From NCBI GenBank assembly GCA_963669155.1, contig OZ022576.1, positions 27,276,335-27,340,334 on the forward strand: a DNA stretch of 64,000 bases, given 5' to 3'. Below the pieces are notes generated by a model, which had not been told where the DNA came from, ran no database searches, and was given only the letters and a program-made list of their open reading frames with translations. The DNA is from Arbacia lixula (lineage: Eukaryota > Echinodermata > Echinoidea > Arbacioida > Arbaciidae). Below, piece after piece: positions 11,853 to 22,800 of the stretch (its first letter is position 1; the number at the start of each line of letters is the position of its first letter). The position numbers and the translations under genes were made by a program.

Positions 11853-13563
11853 ATTTTTGTCTTGCCCACCGGAGGTGAAGGCGAGACTAAGGGATCCAAA
11901 TGGCGTCCGTCCGTCGTCTGTCGTCCGTCACAAATGTTTAAGTTTACCTGCAAGACTCTCTTATGATCCGTAACTTGGCAACTGTTACAGCAATGGCAGC
12001 CACGCTTGGTTGATAGAAGCACTAGGGGTATCTTCATGTTATGGTGTTGTCAGAGGTCATGTGATGATGTCAAAGGTCATTTGAGGTCATATATTAAAGA
12101 GTATGTGCAAGACTCTCTTTTTCTATGTTATAAAGTTTACCTGCAAGACTCTCTTTTGACAAATAACTTCACATGGGTTGCTTGGATTACAACCTAACTT
12201 GGGTCATAGATGCACTGGGGGTACCTTCATATTATGGTACCGTTGGAGGTCACAGGATAAGGTCAAATGTCATTCAAGGTCATACGTTAAAGTTTACCTG
12301 CAAGACTCTCTTTTGACAAATAACTTCACATGGGTTGCTTGGATTACAACCTAACTTGGGACATAGATGCACTGGGGGTACCTTCATATTATGGTACCGT
12401 TGGAGGTCACAGGATAAGGTCAAAGGTCATTCGAGGTCATATGTTAAAGTTTACCTGCAAGACTCTCTTTTGACAAATAACTTCACATGGGTTGCTTGGA
12501 TTACAACCTAACTTGGGTCATAGATGCACTGGGGGTACCTTCATGTTATGGTACCGTTGGAGGTCACAGGATAAGGTCAAAGGTCATTTGAGGTCATACG
12601 TTTAAGTTTACTTGCAAGACTCTCTTATCACACATAACTCATCACATGTTGCCACAATGGCAATCAAACTTGGATGATGGATGCACTGGGGGCACCTGCA
12701 TGTTATTGTGCTGTAAGAGGTCACATGATAAGGTCAAAGGTCATTTGAGGTCATACATTAAAGTTTACTTGCAAGACTCTTGGTGAAGGCTTCCTAACTT
12801 GTGCATATTACTGATGTAGATTTAGGCAAACACAATTTGCCATAAAAGGTTTTAATCACTAATGCTTTCAAGAAATGTTTCTCTAAATAATAAGCTCATT
12901 ATGACACTACATTGTACAAATCATCTAGAAACCCTCAGCTGGACTGCAACCACAAACATATTTAACCTTCCCACATATACAATATCAATGCCATAATATT
13001 ACTCATATCTGTTCAAAATTGTTGCTTTTAAACTCTCTCTAATTATTTTTTCCCCTGACAGGTTATCAAGTCTCCAAAAAAATTATTCTACTTTGTTCAC
13101 TTCACATGCATGCCTTATTACAATCATAATGTTCAGCATTATTCATGTCTGTTGACAAACTTTCTTATATAAACGTATCAATTTTAGAAACTTTATTCCA
13201 TGTTCAGTTTTCAACTGCAGCACTAATTTTAACCTTTTTACATTTCTATGCCCCCCAGAGACAAAGTTTACTTCGCCTCTATTGTGCAACTGATTATCAT
13301 CCTGTTTTGTCTTTGTCTAATCTAATAGAACTTGGTGGAGGCTTTTTATTCCATCTCAAAGAAGGGGGAAGGTGGGGGAGGGGGAGTAGATAGAGGAAGT
13401 AGCATTGTGTGAAATAGTCCTTCTCATTTATGGAATGTTACATTCTATGGCAGATATTTCACAATCAGCCAGGGATACAATTCTTTTGCGTAGCAACGGA
13501 GATCGCGATATTTCTGGTTATTTTCGCAAGTGGGCGAGACACAATATTGCTAATGCCTTGTTT
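11853..13563 (+). mobile_element. family A element copy A3, longest intact-looking copy
   Basis: About 1.7 kb with the full order of parts: left-end hairpin (the stem carries one change, GTCTTGCC), CGTC tract, tandem units with AAGGTCA, a unique AT-rich stretch (12820-13360), a purine-rich GGTGGGGGAGGGGGAG block, and the right end GTGGGCGAGACA plus GCCTTGT tail. The open frames at 13145-13818 come from this non-coding tail. Confidence 0.8.
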
Positions 13564-14220
13564 ATGAGTAGATGGTGTCACCATGGAAGTTCCATGGTGT
13601 CACCGCACGTGCATTACCATTCCACACCTGTGCACGAATTTGCAATACAGACCTTATACTTGTCCACAAGTATGTCTCGTTATTTTTATGTAATTCCCCC
13701 CACTTTTTTGTGTCATCTACATCTCAACAATGCACATGTCGTGTTTCATCATATTTTCACCATGTATAGGTATACATGTGAACTTGCAATTGCAATATTT
13801 TTCAAGGTCATGGCATGACCGCGACGTCATCTATGAGCATTTTAATGAAAACCTATTAACTGACATATCTTGAGAACTGATCATCTATAGCACATGAAAA
13901 TTGACACGCATTAAATTAATGATAAGCCAATTAATTTCAATCAAGAACAATGTGCGTCTACGCGTATGTTAGTACAAAAACGCGTGTGCAAACTTTTAAA
14001 ATGCTCCAAATTCACTAAAAATTGTTTTGCATAATTTCAGTCCATTTCAAGCTTGTCAAAAATTTATGTGCATGCGTAGCTCGAACGCAACGTCAAAATC
14101 TGTTTTTTTATTGGTTTTAGGTTTCTGACACTACATACATCACATCCTGTCATTTTGAGCCATTTCCATGTGATAATAAGGTTATGTGGGTGCGTCAAAG
14201 TTGAAAGTCTGCATTTGCGT
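13564..14220 (+). repeat. repeat family C, copy 2
   Basis: Contains a short inverted pair (GGTGTCACCATGGAAG / CCATGGTGTCACC), the TATAGGTATACATGTGAACT block, GACGTCATCTATGAGCA, and GCTCCAAATTCACTAAAAAT. The right side is interrupted by D2 with a 10-bp target duplication. Confidence 0.55.
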
Positions 14221-14373
14221 CAATACTAGGCGTTACGCCATTTCCTGACCCACTTCATCTGACACACTCTTTCTGACACACTTTTTTTGCCATTCATTTT
14301 GTACACGGAGCAGTTTTCATGAGACGGCCTCTGTTATTGGCTACTGTACTAATGAATATTCAACAGCCTTACG

Positions 14374-15388
14374 ATTTTTATTGTCTCGCCCACCGGAGGT
14401 GAAGGCGAGACTAAGGGATCCAAATGGCGTCCGTCCGTCGTCCGTCCGTCGTCCGTCCGTCGTCCGTCCGTCGTCTGTCCGTCGTCCGTCGTCCGTCCGT
14501 CGTCCGTCACAAATGTTAAAGTTTACCTGCAAGACTCTCTTTTGACAAATAACTTCACATGGGTTGCTTGGATTACAACCTAACTTGGGTCATAGATGCA
14601 CTGGGGGTACCTTCATGTTATGGTACCGTTGGAGGTCACAAGATAAGGTCAAAGGTCATTTGAGGTCATACGTTAAAGTTTACCTGCAAGACTCTCTTTT
14701 GACAAATAACTTCACATGGGTTGCTTGGATTACAACCTAACTTGGGTCATAGATGCACTGGGGGTACCTTCATGTTATGGTACCGTTGGAGGTCACAGGA
14801 TAAGGTCAAAGGTCATTTGAGGTCATACGTTAAAGTTTACCTGCAAGACTCTCTTTTGACAAATAACTTCACATGGGTTGCTTGGATTACAACCTAACTT
14901 GGGTCATAGATGCACTGGGGGTACCTTCATGTTATGGTACCGTTGGAGGTCACAGGATAAGGTCAAAGGTCATTTGAGGTCATACGTTAAAGTTTACCTG
15001 CAAGACTCTCTTTTGACAAATAACTTCACATAGGTTGCTTGGATTACAACCTTACTTGGGTCATAGATGCACTAGGGGTACCTTCATGTTATGGTGCTGT
15101 TGGAGGTCACAGGATAAGGTCAAAGGTCATTTGAGGTCATACGTTAAAGTTTACCTGCAAGACTCTCTTTTGACAAATAACTTCACATAGGTTGCTTGGA
15201 TTACAACCTAACTTGGGTCATAGATGCACTGGGGGTACCTTCATGTTGTGGTACCGTTGGAGGTCACAGGATAAGGTCAAAGGTCATTTGAGGTCAGGGA
15301 TACAATTCTTTTGCGTAGCAACGGAGATCGCGATATTTCTGGTTATTTTCGCAAGTGGGCGAGACACAATATTGCTAATGCCTTGTTT
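14374..15388 (+). mobile_element. family A element copy A4 with five exact 157-bp periods
   Basis: The word GTTTACCTGC recurs at 14521, 14678, 14835, 14992 and 15149, an exact 157-bp period. This is the cleanest array in the window. It has an expanded CGTC tract after the left hairpin. The unit array joins the right end directly, without the AT-rich spacer of A3. Each unit carries AGGTCAAAGGTCA. Confidence 0.85.
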
Positions 15389-15455
15389 CATAATGAGTCA
15401 CTCGGTCTGATACTGTGTGGCGTACGTGCTGTGTGGATGGTGGCAGAATGTCCCT

Positions 15456-15598
15456 GGCCTGATCATGCATGGATTGCATTGACCAGACTGCAAGTCAAGC
15501 GGCGAAGGGCCCGATTAGTGCTTGGATGGGAGACCGCATGGACGCCACGTGCTTCCGCGGTGCGCTTGCAGTCAATGCAATCCGAGCATGATCAGGCC
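15456..15598 (+). ncRNA. hairpin with 5S rRNA-like core (SINE3-type or 5S pseudogene)
   Basis: Bases 15492-15537 match the middle of animal 5S rRNA closely (AAGTCAAGC, AGGGCCCGATTAGTGCTTGG, ATGGGAGACCGC), which is the box A, intermediate element and box C internal promoter. The 5' third and the 3' end are not 5S-like. Instead the core is flanked by 33-38 nt inverted arms (15456-15493 and 15565-15598: GGCCTGATCATGC / GCATGATCAGGCC). It is known that 5S sequence drives Pol III transcription of SINE3 elements. Whether this copy is transcribed is unknown. Confidence 0.7.
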
Positions 15599-15656
15599 AT
15601 CCCCATCCCCACAGCGCGCGCGGGCGCCGCGCGCCACACGGCCACAGCTAGCTAGC

Positions 15657-15893
15657 TAGCGAGAGCCGTATTGGCTCTGCATGAACATGCAATACTGCTA
15701 GTATGCTGCATACAAAAAGAACATATAAGAATAGTGCAATCGGAGTTTATTCAATGAAATTGAACAAATCACGGGCCCGGAGACCTGATAGTGACGTGAT
15801 AGCGGGCTAGCAATGAGTTTTGATGTTGTCAAGATAAATATTGGGGAAGTGTTGTGATATTTAATCCATGTAAGTTCTTGCACTTTACCGCAA
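15657..15893 (+). mobile_element. fragment of hAT-like family F, copy 1
   Basis: Begins AGAGCCGTATTGGCTC and matches, in reverse complement, 44250-44488. The end word CAGAGCCGTAT fits the CAGNG start of hAT termini. No transposase. Confidence 0.5.
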
Positions 15894-16423
15894 ACACCAG
15901 CAACACGCTGAACAGCGGGTCGGAGGACTCAGACCCGGGTGTGAGCCTAGCACATGATCCAAGAAATGTTGCTGGGGTATACGTAGCCTCGGGGACAGCT
16001 CCCGCTGCACGCACGGGAGCCGTACGTACCTGAGGCTCAGCGCGCTCTGCGTGAGCGGGCTGATCACAGAATGGGTACACGTACAGAGTCGCGTAGTGAG
16101 GAAAAATTTGTCTTCGACTTTGGCCGTCCCATTTACGACAGGCCTTGGCTCCACGCGCGCGCCCACTACGTTCGACAAGCCATACCATAGTCTTGAATAT
16201 TCATTAGCACAGTAGCCAATAACAGAGGCCGTCTCATGAAAACTGCCCCATGTATAGAGTGAATGGCAAAAAAGGTGTGTCAGAGAGAGTGTGTCAGATA
16301 AAGTGGGTCAGGAAATGGCCTAACCCCAATACTAGGCAAGAAATAGTAGATATAGAGTTAAGGGAAATAAACATAGGTGAGTGGAATTTCATTTTTATAG
16401 GGATCGAAGGAAATTCTCATATA

Positions 16424-16870
16424 TTTAGGTGGTCTGTCTTGATTGACAGATCACCTCTTAATTTTGTAACAATTTTCTTTCTAATTTTTTTTTATTATAA
16501 ATTTTCACCATGTTTAGGTATATATGTGAATGCATGTGTATGCGTACGTTAACACAATAACGCACGCAAAATTTAAAACTGCTCCAAATCAACTCAAAAT
16601 TGTTTTGCATTGTTTTGCCATTTCTAGCATCTTGAAATTTTCCCTGTGTACGCGCGCGCGTGTCTCCCGTGCATTAAGCAAACCCTACGTCAGAAAACTA
16701 TTTTTTTTCACTGGATTCATGTTCCTGACACCACATACAGCACATCCTGGAAATTTTAAGCCATTTCCATGCAGTAACAAGGTCGTGTGGGTGGGCCAAG
16801 GCCAGCAAATCGGCGCAAATGTGATTTATTTGTGTCACCTTTATATTTCACTCAACAAGAACAATGGGTT
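16424..16870 (+). repeat. repeat family C, copy 3, with terminal hairpin
   Basis: Opens with an imperfect hairpin (AGGTGGTCTGTC...GACAGATCACCT, 6-nt loop), then the CACCATGTTTAGGTATATAT and GCTCCAAATCAACTCAAAAT blocks shared with copies 1 and 2. Confidence 0.6.
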
Positions 16871-17820
16871 AAGTATCGGGATAGGTGTAGGTGCATCGAC
16901 AGATGGATGATGCATCAGATATGGAATTCATCAAATATTCAGAATATGATAGAATTCCGATATTACCCTAATTGCGACTTTTGAATAGTGACATTCTTTC
17001 CTTTAATGTGATTTTCACAGAGAAGTTAGTCAATAGGTTAAATCCTGTCAAATTAATTTGCCCAAAGCCTCTTAGATAAAACAGAGCTAGAAGTCTCACG
17101 CATTCTGCGCGAGACTCACATATTCAGGGTCCATCTCACGATCTCACGCATGACACCCATATTTCTCACGCATCGGGAACCAACAGAAAAAATAGAAAAC
17201 GTAGCACGATTTGCTATACACTTACACTGGCCGCCTTCACACGAGCCGTCTATCGGCCCGGCATGCACATGCGAGACAAATTGAGAGTGCATGCACTCAG
17301 CGAACAGTGCAGCATGAGTTTTGTACGTATATGTGATAAGATGAATCACGCGCGCATCGCATGGTTTTGTACAACAAGCTAAAAATTTACTAATTGATTT
17401 TACGTTGTTGGAAAATGACTTAACATAAAATTAACATAGGCCTACTATTGACGTATGATTAGAATAAACATGGTAGCGCACAGGTTTGGTTGATTAAAAG
17501 TCAGTGATTTAAATTGGAGCCTAGACTCTAATTTACATTGAATTAGCCCTTCACCCAGACATGGAAATTATCAATACTTACAACCAAAACAAAAATCACA
17601 AGGTAAAGGATCTAGATGAAAAAGATGCAAGTTTGAACTTATCTGCAAAATACTATGCAATTAGCATACAAATATTGCCATTAATGCATTGGAATTTAAT
17701 GTTAGTCAAATGTGCATGAATTATTTTCATGTGAATTGAAATGACTTGATCAGTACAATTTATTGAACCCACTTTGTTAACAGCATGACGTACCAGTGAA
17801 ATCAGAGGGTATAATTGGTA
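16871..17820. other. no recognisable feature
   Basis: Mixed AT-rich sequence with repeated CTCACGCAT words near 17095-17175. Short open frames on either strand show no recognisable protein. Confidence 0.4.
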
Positions 17821-17828
17821 CATGTGAC

Positions 17829-19267
17829 GGTAAATTGCCAATTCGTCTACTGCCATTTCGTCTAATAGCCATTTCGTTTACATTCATTTTGTCTAATGCC
17901 ATTTCGTCCATCAACATTTCGTCTACCACCTATTTCGTCCAGTCATCATTTCGTCCATTCGCCATTTCATCTAATCACCAGTTGGTCTATATAACCAATT
18001 CCTCTACAACCATTTCGTCTAATGCCAAATCGTCCATTTACCAGTTTGTCGACTCATATCAGTTGGTCCAATATCCACATCGTGTACTTATCAACTCGTC
18101 CAATTGCCATTTCGTCTGATAATCATTTCATCCATCAACCATTAGGTCCAATGATCAGTTCGTCTAACAACCAAATCGTCTAATAAGCATTTCGTCCAAT
18201 TCCCAAATCGTCCAATAGCCATTTCGTCTAATAGCCATTTCATAATTGATGTTGATAATCACTGCGTGTCGGGAGAGTAATATGTGTAATGAAGTCTCGA
18301 GCCCGAAAAATCATCGCTTCACGTTAAATATAGTACAATAGGCATTTCCATTCACCTAGTACATGTACCTGCATGCATTATGTGAATAAATCCGCACGTG
18401 GCCTGCCGGTCGGTCTTGTGAGAGATTCCGCACGTGGCACGTTCTCGTCGGATAGAAAATCTGCACGCTCTGCAGCATAGTAGACCTAGGGCCCTGTTTC
18501 ACCATTTGTGGTAGGGTCCATGGTTTCACCAACCTGCCTGTAAGTTACGAACGACTTTACGAACGACTGCTGATCCCTTCTTGTGCTAAATCAGATTCTC
18601 AATGAACAAAGTATCGCATTTAGCACAAGAAGGGATCACCAGTCGTTCGTAAAGTCGTTTGTAACTTACGAACAGCTTGGAGAAACACCCCCAGTAGGCC
18701 CATGCTTATGAGATGAAATGGTGATTAGCCAATTAGGCAATTGGACCAATTGGTAATTAGACCAAATGGCAATTAGACCAAATGATTGTTAGTCGAAAGG
18801 GGTTTAGACCGAGTGATAATGGACCAAATGCAGCTAGACCAAATGGAACATGGAAATGAAAGTAGACCAAGTGGCTATTAGCCCATTTACCTTTAGACCA
18901 GTTGGCTATTAGACCAAATGGGAATTGATGTAATGATAGTGGACGAAGTGGCTATTAGACCAATTGGCACAAAAATACCATTACACCAAATGGCTATTAT
19001 ACCATTTGCCTCTAGACCAGTTGGCTATTAGACCAAATGGGAATAGACATAACGATAGTGGACGAAGTGGCTATTGGACCAATTGGCACAAAAATACCAT
19101 TAGACATATAAGACCAAATGATAATAGACCAGTTGGCTATTAGACAAAATGGTTATGGGATGAAATGGTAATTGGACTATGTGGATAGTGGACCAACTGA
19201 TGGTAGATGAAATAACAGACCAAATGGCTATTAGACGAAGTGGCAGTGGACGAAATGGCAATAAACT
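17829..19267. mobile_element. family H element H1: minisatellite-bodied TIR element, 8-bp target duplication
   Basis: Ends GGTAAATTGCCAATTCGTC and (reverse) AGTTTATTGCCATTTCGTC, flanked by a perfect CATGTGAC at 17821-17828 and 19268-19275. The left 420 bp and right 550 bp are 16-22 nt degenerate repeats of CCATTTCGTCTAATAG or CCATTTGGTC, in opposite orientations, so the whole element can fold. The core (18245-18710) holds a small palindrome, family I. The right end lies 148 bp before the SMUG1 splice acceptor. Confidence 0.85.
18500..18690. mobile_element. palindromic MITE I copy 1 inside H1
   Basis: The arms TAAGTTACGAACGACT and GATCCCTTCTTGTGCTAAAT recur inverted around a short centre. Outer words are GTTTCACCA and GGAGAAACACCCCC. 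It occurs at the equivalent place in H2, so it entered the family before H1 and H2 separated. It resembles Harbinger MITEs with GGG...GTTTCACCAAGC ends. Confidence 0.65.
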
Positions 19268-19442
19268 CATGTGACATGCCTGCGATATGAGTGGTGAAAC
19301 AAATTTACAAAGTAATGATGTCTGTAGTCTCTATATATATGTATATATATCAATAATGGTGAAGTACACTCTTACTTTCTGCTTAAACTGGTATATTACA
19401 CTAATATCCTTTCAGATCAACACAGTCTGTGCACACATTAAC

Positions 19443-19820
19443 ATGCCTCGTCCAGCCAAGAAACAAAAAACAAGCAACGCATCGGGTGATGGTGCTACTA
19501 CTGAGCCTGCAGCAGAAGCAACATCATCAACATCAACAGCAACATCACCAGCTCAGATGAGTGCTCCAGCTATCACATCAACATCAGTTGGTAGTGGAGC
19601 TGGGGATGGTGGTCTGGCTGACAAGTTCATCAAACTGATGGAAGAAATGGTGATCGACCTTGACAAGCTGACCTTCGGAGACCCCGTCAGCTACATCTAC
19701 AACCCTCTGGTGTATGCTAAGGAGACCCATGACTGCTTCATCAAGATGTACGGCAACTCGGCCAAGTCCGTGCTCTTCCTGGGCATGAATCCAGGTCCAT
19801 GGGGCATGGCGCAAAATGGG
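19443..19820 (+). CDS. SMUG1: SMUG1 coding exon 1
   Basis: 126 codons, from MPRPAKKQK to GMAQNG. It carries the variable N-terminal tail, the start of the glycosylase fold (KLTFGDPVSYIYNPLVYA) and the GMNPGP motif of the active site. Reading through into the intron would add a spurious tail, so the exon is closed at the GTAATC donor. Confidence 0.93.
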
Positions 19821-22800
19821 GTAATCATCTTTTGTGTGTTAAACTCTTTATGCACCACTGCCACATTTTTGCTCATGGAGTACACATAAATCTAAAAGAG
19901 CACTGTTTCATCTGGTGCAGAGGGAATTAGATAAGCCTGCAATCAAAGTGCTGGTTTGTGGGTTGATATGTTAACTAGCTAGGTCACTGTATCAACCTCC
20001 GGTGTGTACAGTGATGATCTGATAGTCCTTACTCCTGTTCTTGCTTTAGTTGACTAACCGAAGAGCTCTGATTTTCTGTAAGTTGTTAACTCTTTTCACG
20101 CGTGCTTCGCACCAATGCACACCCAGTCCAGCACAAACTTCGCATTTCATGCTCAAACTTGCAGTCTATTGTATTACATGTATTTACATATTTATTTCCC
20201 CGGAGGTGGCGGTACTTGTGTAGTTGTTAAGAAATTCTACACTCACGAGGCTTTCACTTACGCTTGATTACATCATAACTTTACATATACAGGGAAACCC
20301 CATTTTAACGAGGGGGAGGGGACCCACACTTTTTCCTCCCTATAGCCGATTGCTCGCTATACCAGTACATGATCAAAACATACAGAAACAAATGCATCTA
20401 TAGGACTACACAAGCAATAACATATTTACCGCCAGGACTGTAGTATTTAAATGGATTTGCAAGCATTCTAAACTGAATTAATTAGCTAAAAATTCACTAA
20501 AATATCTAAGAGCACTGTTGAATATGTAAATAAATGACACTTCCAACGCTTTCGTTTACCGACAAATGAAGCAGCGGGGAGGCCCAGCTAGTTTACATGG
20601 CCGCGACTGCCGTCATGACCGTGTGTAAGCAATGAATAATCATTGAACGCAATCTTCATGTGCGTGCGTGACTGTGTTGATGTTTGGGGCGGGGGCGTGC
20701 AGTACCTAGAGCCGTATAGAGATACGGCTCTGGCAGTACCGCACGCATGTGGACATATGCATGTGTGGTGTGGTGCGTGTGTGTGGATTCTTGCACGGTG
20801 TGTGTGGTCAGCGTTTAACGGCATGAAGTATATGGCTTATGCAGTTGTTGCGTTTCCCTTGCTGGGCGTCGTGGCTGAAGGGAGTGCTCGTAATAATGGA
20901 GTAAATTTCCTTTCTTTCTCTTTATTTTTGGGCTGGGAATTTGCCTCGCTATAGCAGAAATTTCGCTAAAGCCGATCTTGCTATTTGTAAACAGAATACA
21001 CAGAGGTCTATGGAAGAAAAATCGGGACCCAAGAAATGTCCTCGTAATAGCAGGGTTCTCGCTATACCTGTGCTCGTTAGAACAGGGTTTCCCCGTATTA
21101 GCAAATTTCAGAGAAAAATCAAGGTTTTTACAGCTCTTTTAAGGTCGCCATCATGGCTCCGCGGAGTTTATTTGCCATAGATGAAGCCTGTGAACTCATA
21201 AGGGGAGTCTTCGGTAACATGCATCAGTGCGCACTGAGGCATTGTTTACGTTAGATTTTTATACGTGCGTGAAGTCGAGCTCACAACCGAAGCCATGCAG
21301 TTGTACCTTTTTTGTCGCACACTGCGCTAGCATCGGGATAATTTATGCATCCCGGGCCTGAGCAAAGACTTATCTTAGACCTATCTTAGACCTATCTCGC
21401 ACATATTTGCACACAAAAAAGTGTAGTACGCCATTGGGCCAAACCGCCGCCATTTTAGGACGCAGAGCAGAGCGCTGGCAGCATGGCTGCATGCACTGTG
21501 TGTATAATTTTTTTACAGAACAACAAAAAAATGATGGGTGAATCCAGGAATATTTCCAAAAATGTTTACTTTCATGTATAAACCGATTCCCCCACCCCCA
21601 CCTCTCAGTTTTCCCCCTTTTGCTCTCACACATCCATGACCATACTAACTTACACCTGCGATCTAGTAAAAAACAGACGACGTAGCCATAATGTCTGCGT
21701 TGATATTTGCCTGCATCCGGGAACATGCTTCCTAAAATGGTGCCCATGTTGTACTACAGCATTTTCAGAGAGTGATCCGTCCTAAGGTCTTTGATCCCAA
21801 GTTTCAAACTACTGGATAATGAAGACACGATTGCAAACTTCAGGCCAGTTCCCCGGATCAACAAACTAGCTCGCTATTTTTTCTGATTGGGCTAACCAAC
21901 TATTACATGTCACATTTGCGCAATCATATGAGGTGAGGATATTTCCCCAAATTCTTCTGCGCATCCGATTTTGTTCATATGTCAAATCCAAGCAAAAATC
22001 ATCCAGAGAATCGGGGGCTTCGAACATATAGATCAAAGAGAAAATCTTTGTAAAGCATTCTTTTGTGACAAGAAGGAGAGTACAATGAATCTGCATTATC
22101 CAGTGGTGAAACATCCTTGGGCTAATGAAGACGTACCTGTAGAGGCCAGTTCTTCGAATTCTTCGAATATGTTACATGTACACAAGGACAGTGCTTTATT
22201 TCATAATCTTGAAGTTTTACATTCATTCCATGGATAGTTAGATAAATAAAAATACATAAAAAGCGAGAGATAAAAAACATGAAAATAGACACATAATACA
22301 TGTACTAAAGGCCAACACATGAACTATTGATTGATGAACATGTAAACTATAAATAAATAACAGGCATATCAATAGAAACAGATATGCAGATACATGTAAT
22401 AGGAAAATACATAACATATCCATAAACTACATCTAGATAAACAAATATGGCTACGCAGAGGTTGAAGCCTGTAAACTCATACATGTAGTAGCAGGTGCCC
22501 CTACAAACTCTAAAGAATCCCCCCAATAAAAAATAAATGCAATCAAGGCCCCCTCTCTGAGAAAAGAGACAGGATATAAACACAATAGATTGAAGGGTCT
22601 CATGGCCATGACAAGGGGCAGGAAATAGGAACAATAAGAAAATCTTCTTGACCCTGATATGTTTGAAATCAGTCATCATTTACCATATTTCTGATCATTA
22701 TTTTCTAAAAAATATGATATAATCAGAAAGCCTGTGAAACTCTCCACAACTTTGCTGTGTTACAATCAATTTACACCAGAAAGGATCACACAAAATGACA

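Larger units (their letters stand above)
14231..16326. mobile_element. MULE-like element D2 with 10-bp target duplication, hosting A4
   Basis: The same TIRs as D1 (CCATTTCCTGACC... and TGGCTACTGT...AATGAATATTCAA) are flanked by a perfect CAATACTAGG at 14221-14230 and 16327-16336. D2 carries family A copy A4, a hairpin with a 5S rRNA-like core, and a fragment of hAT-like family F. No transposase is seen. Confidence 0.8.

Noticed and set aside
13145-13818. Two overlapping open frames of 82 and 137 codons
   Set aside because: They are the non-coding tail of family A, repeated in reverse at 55409-55878.
17829-18245. Regularly repeated short units that look like a CRISPR array
   Set aside because: The units are degenerate, spacing varies from 16 to 22 nt without unique spacers, and the context is animal DNA with TIRs and target duplications.
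19287-19442. Upstream in-frame ATG extending SMUG1 by 52 residues
   Set aside because: A strong splice acceptor lies between the two ATGs, and the extra residues do not resemble SMUG1.
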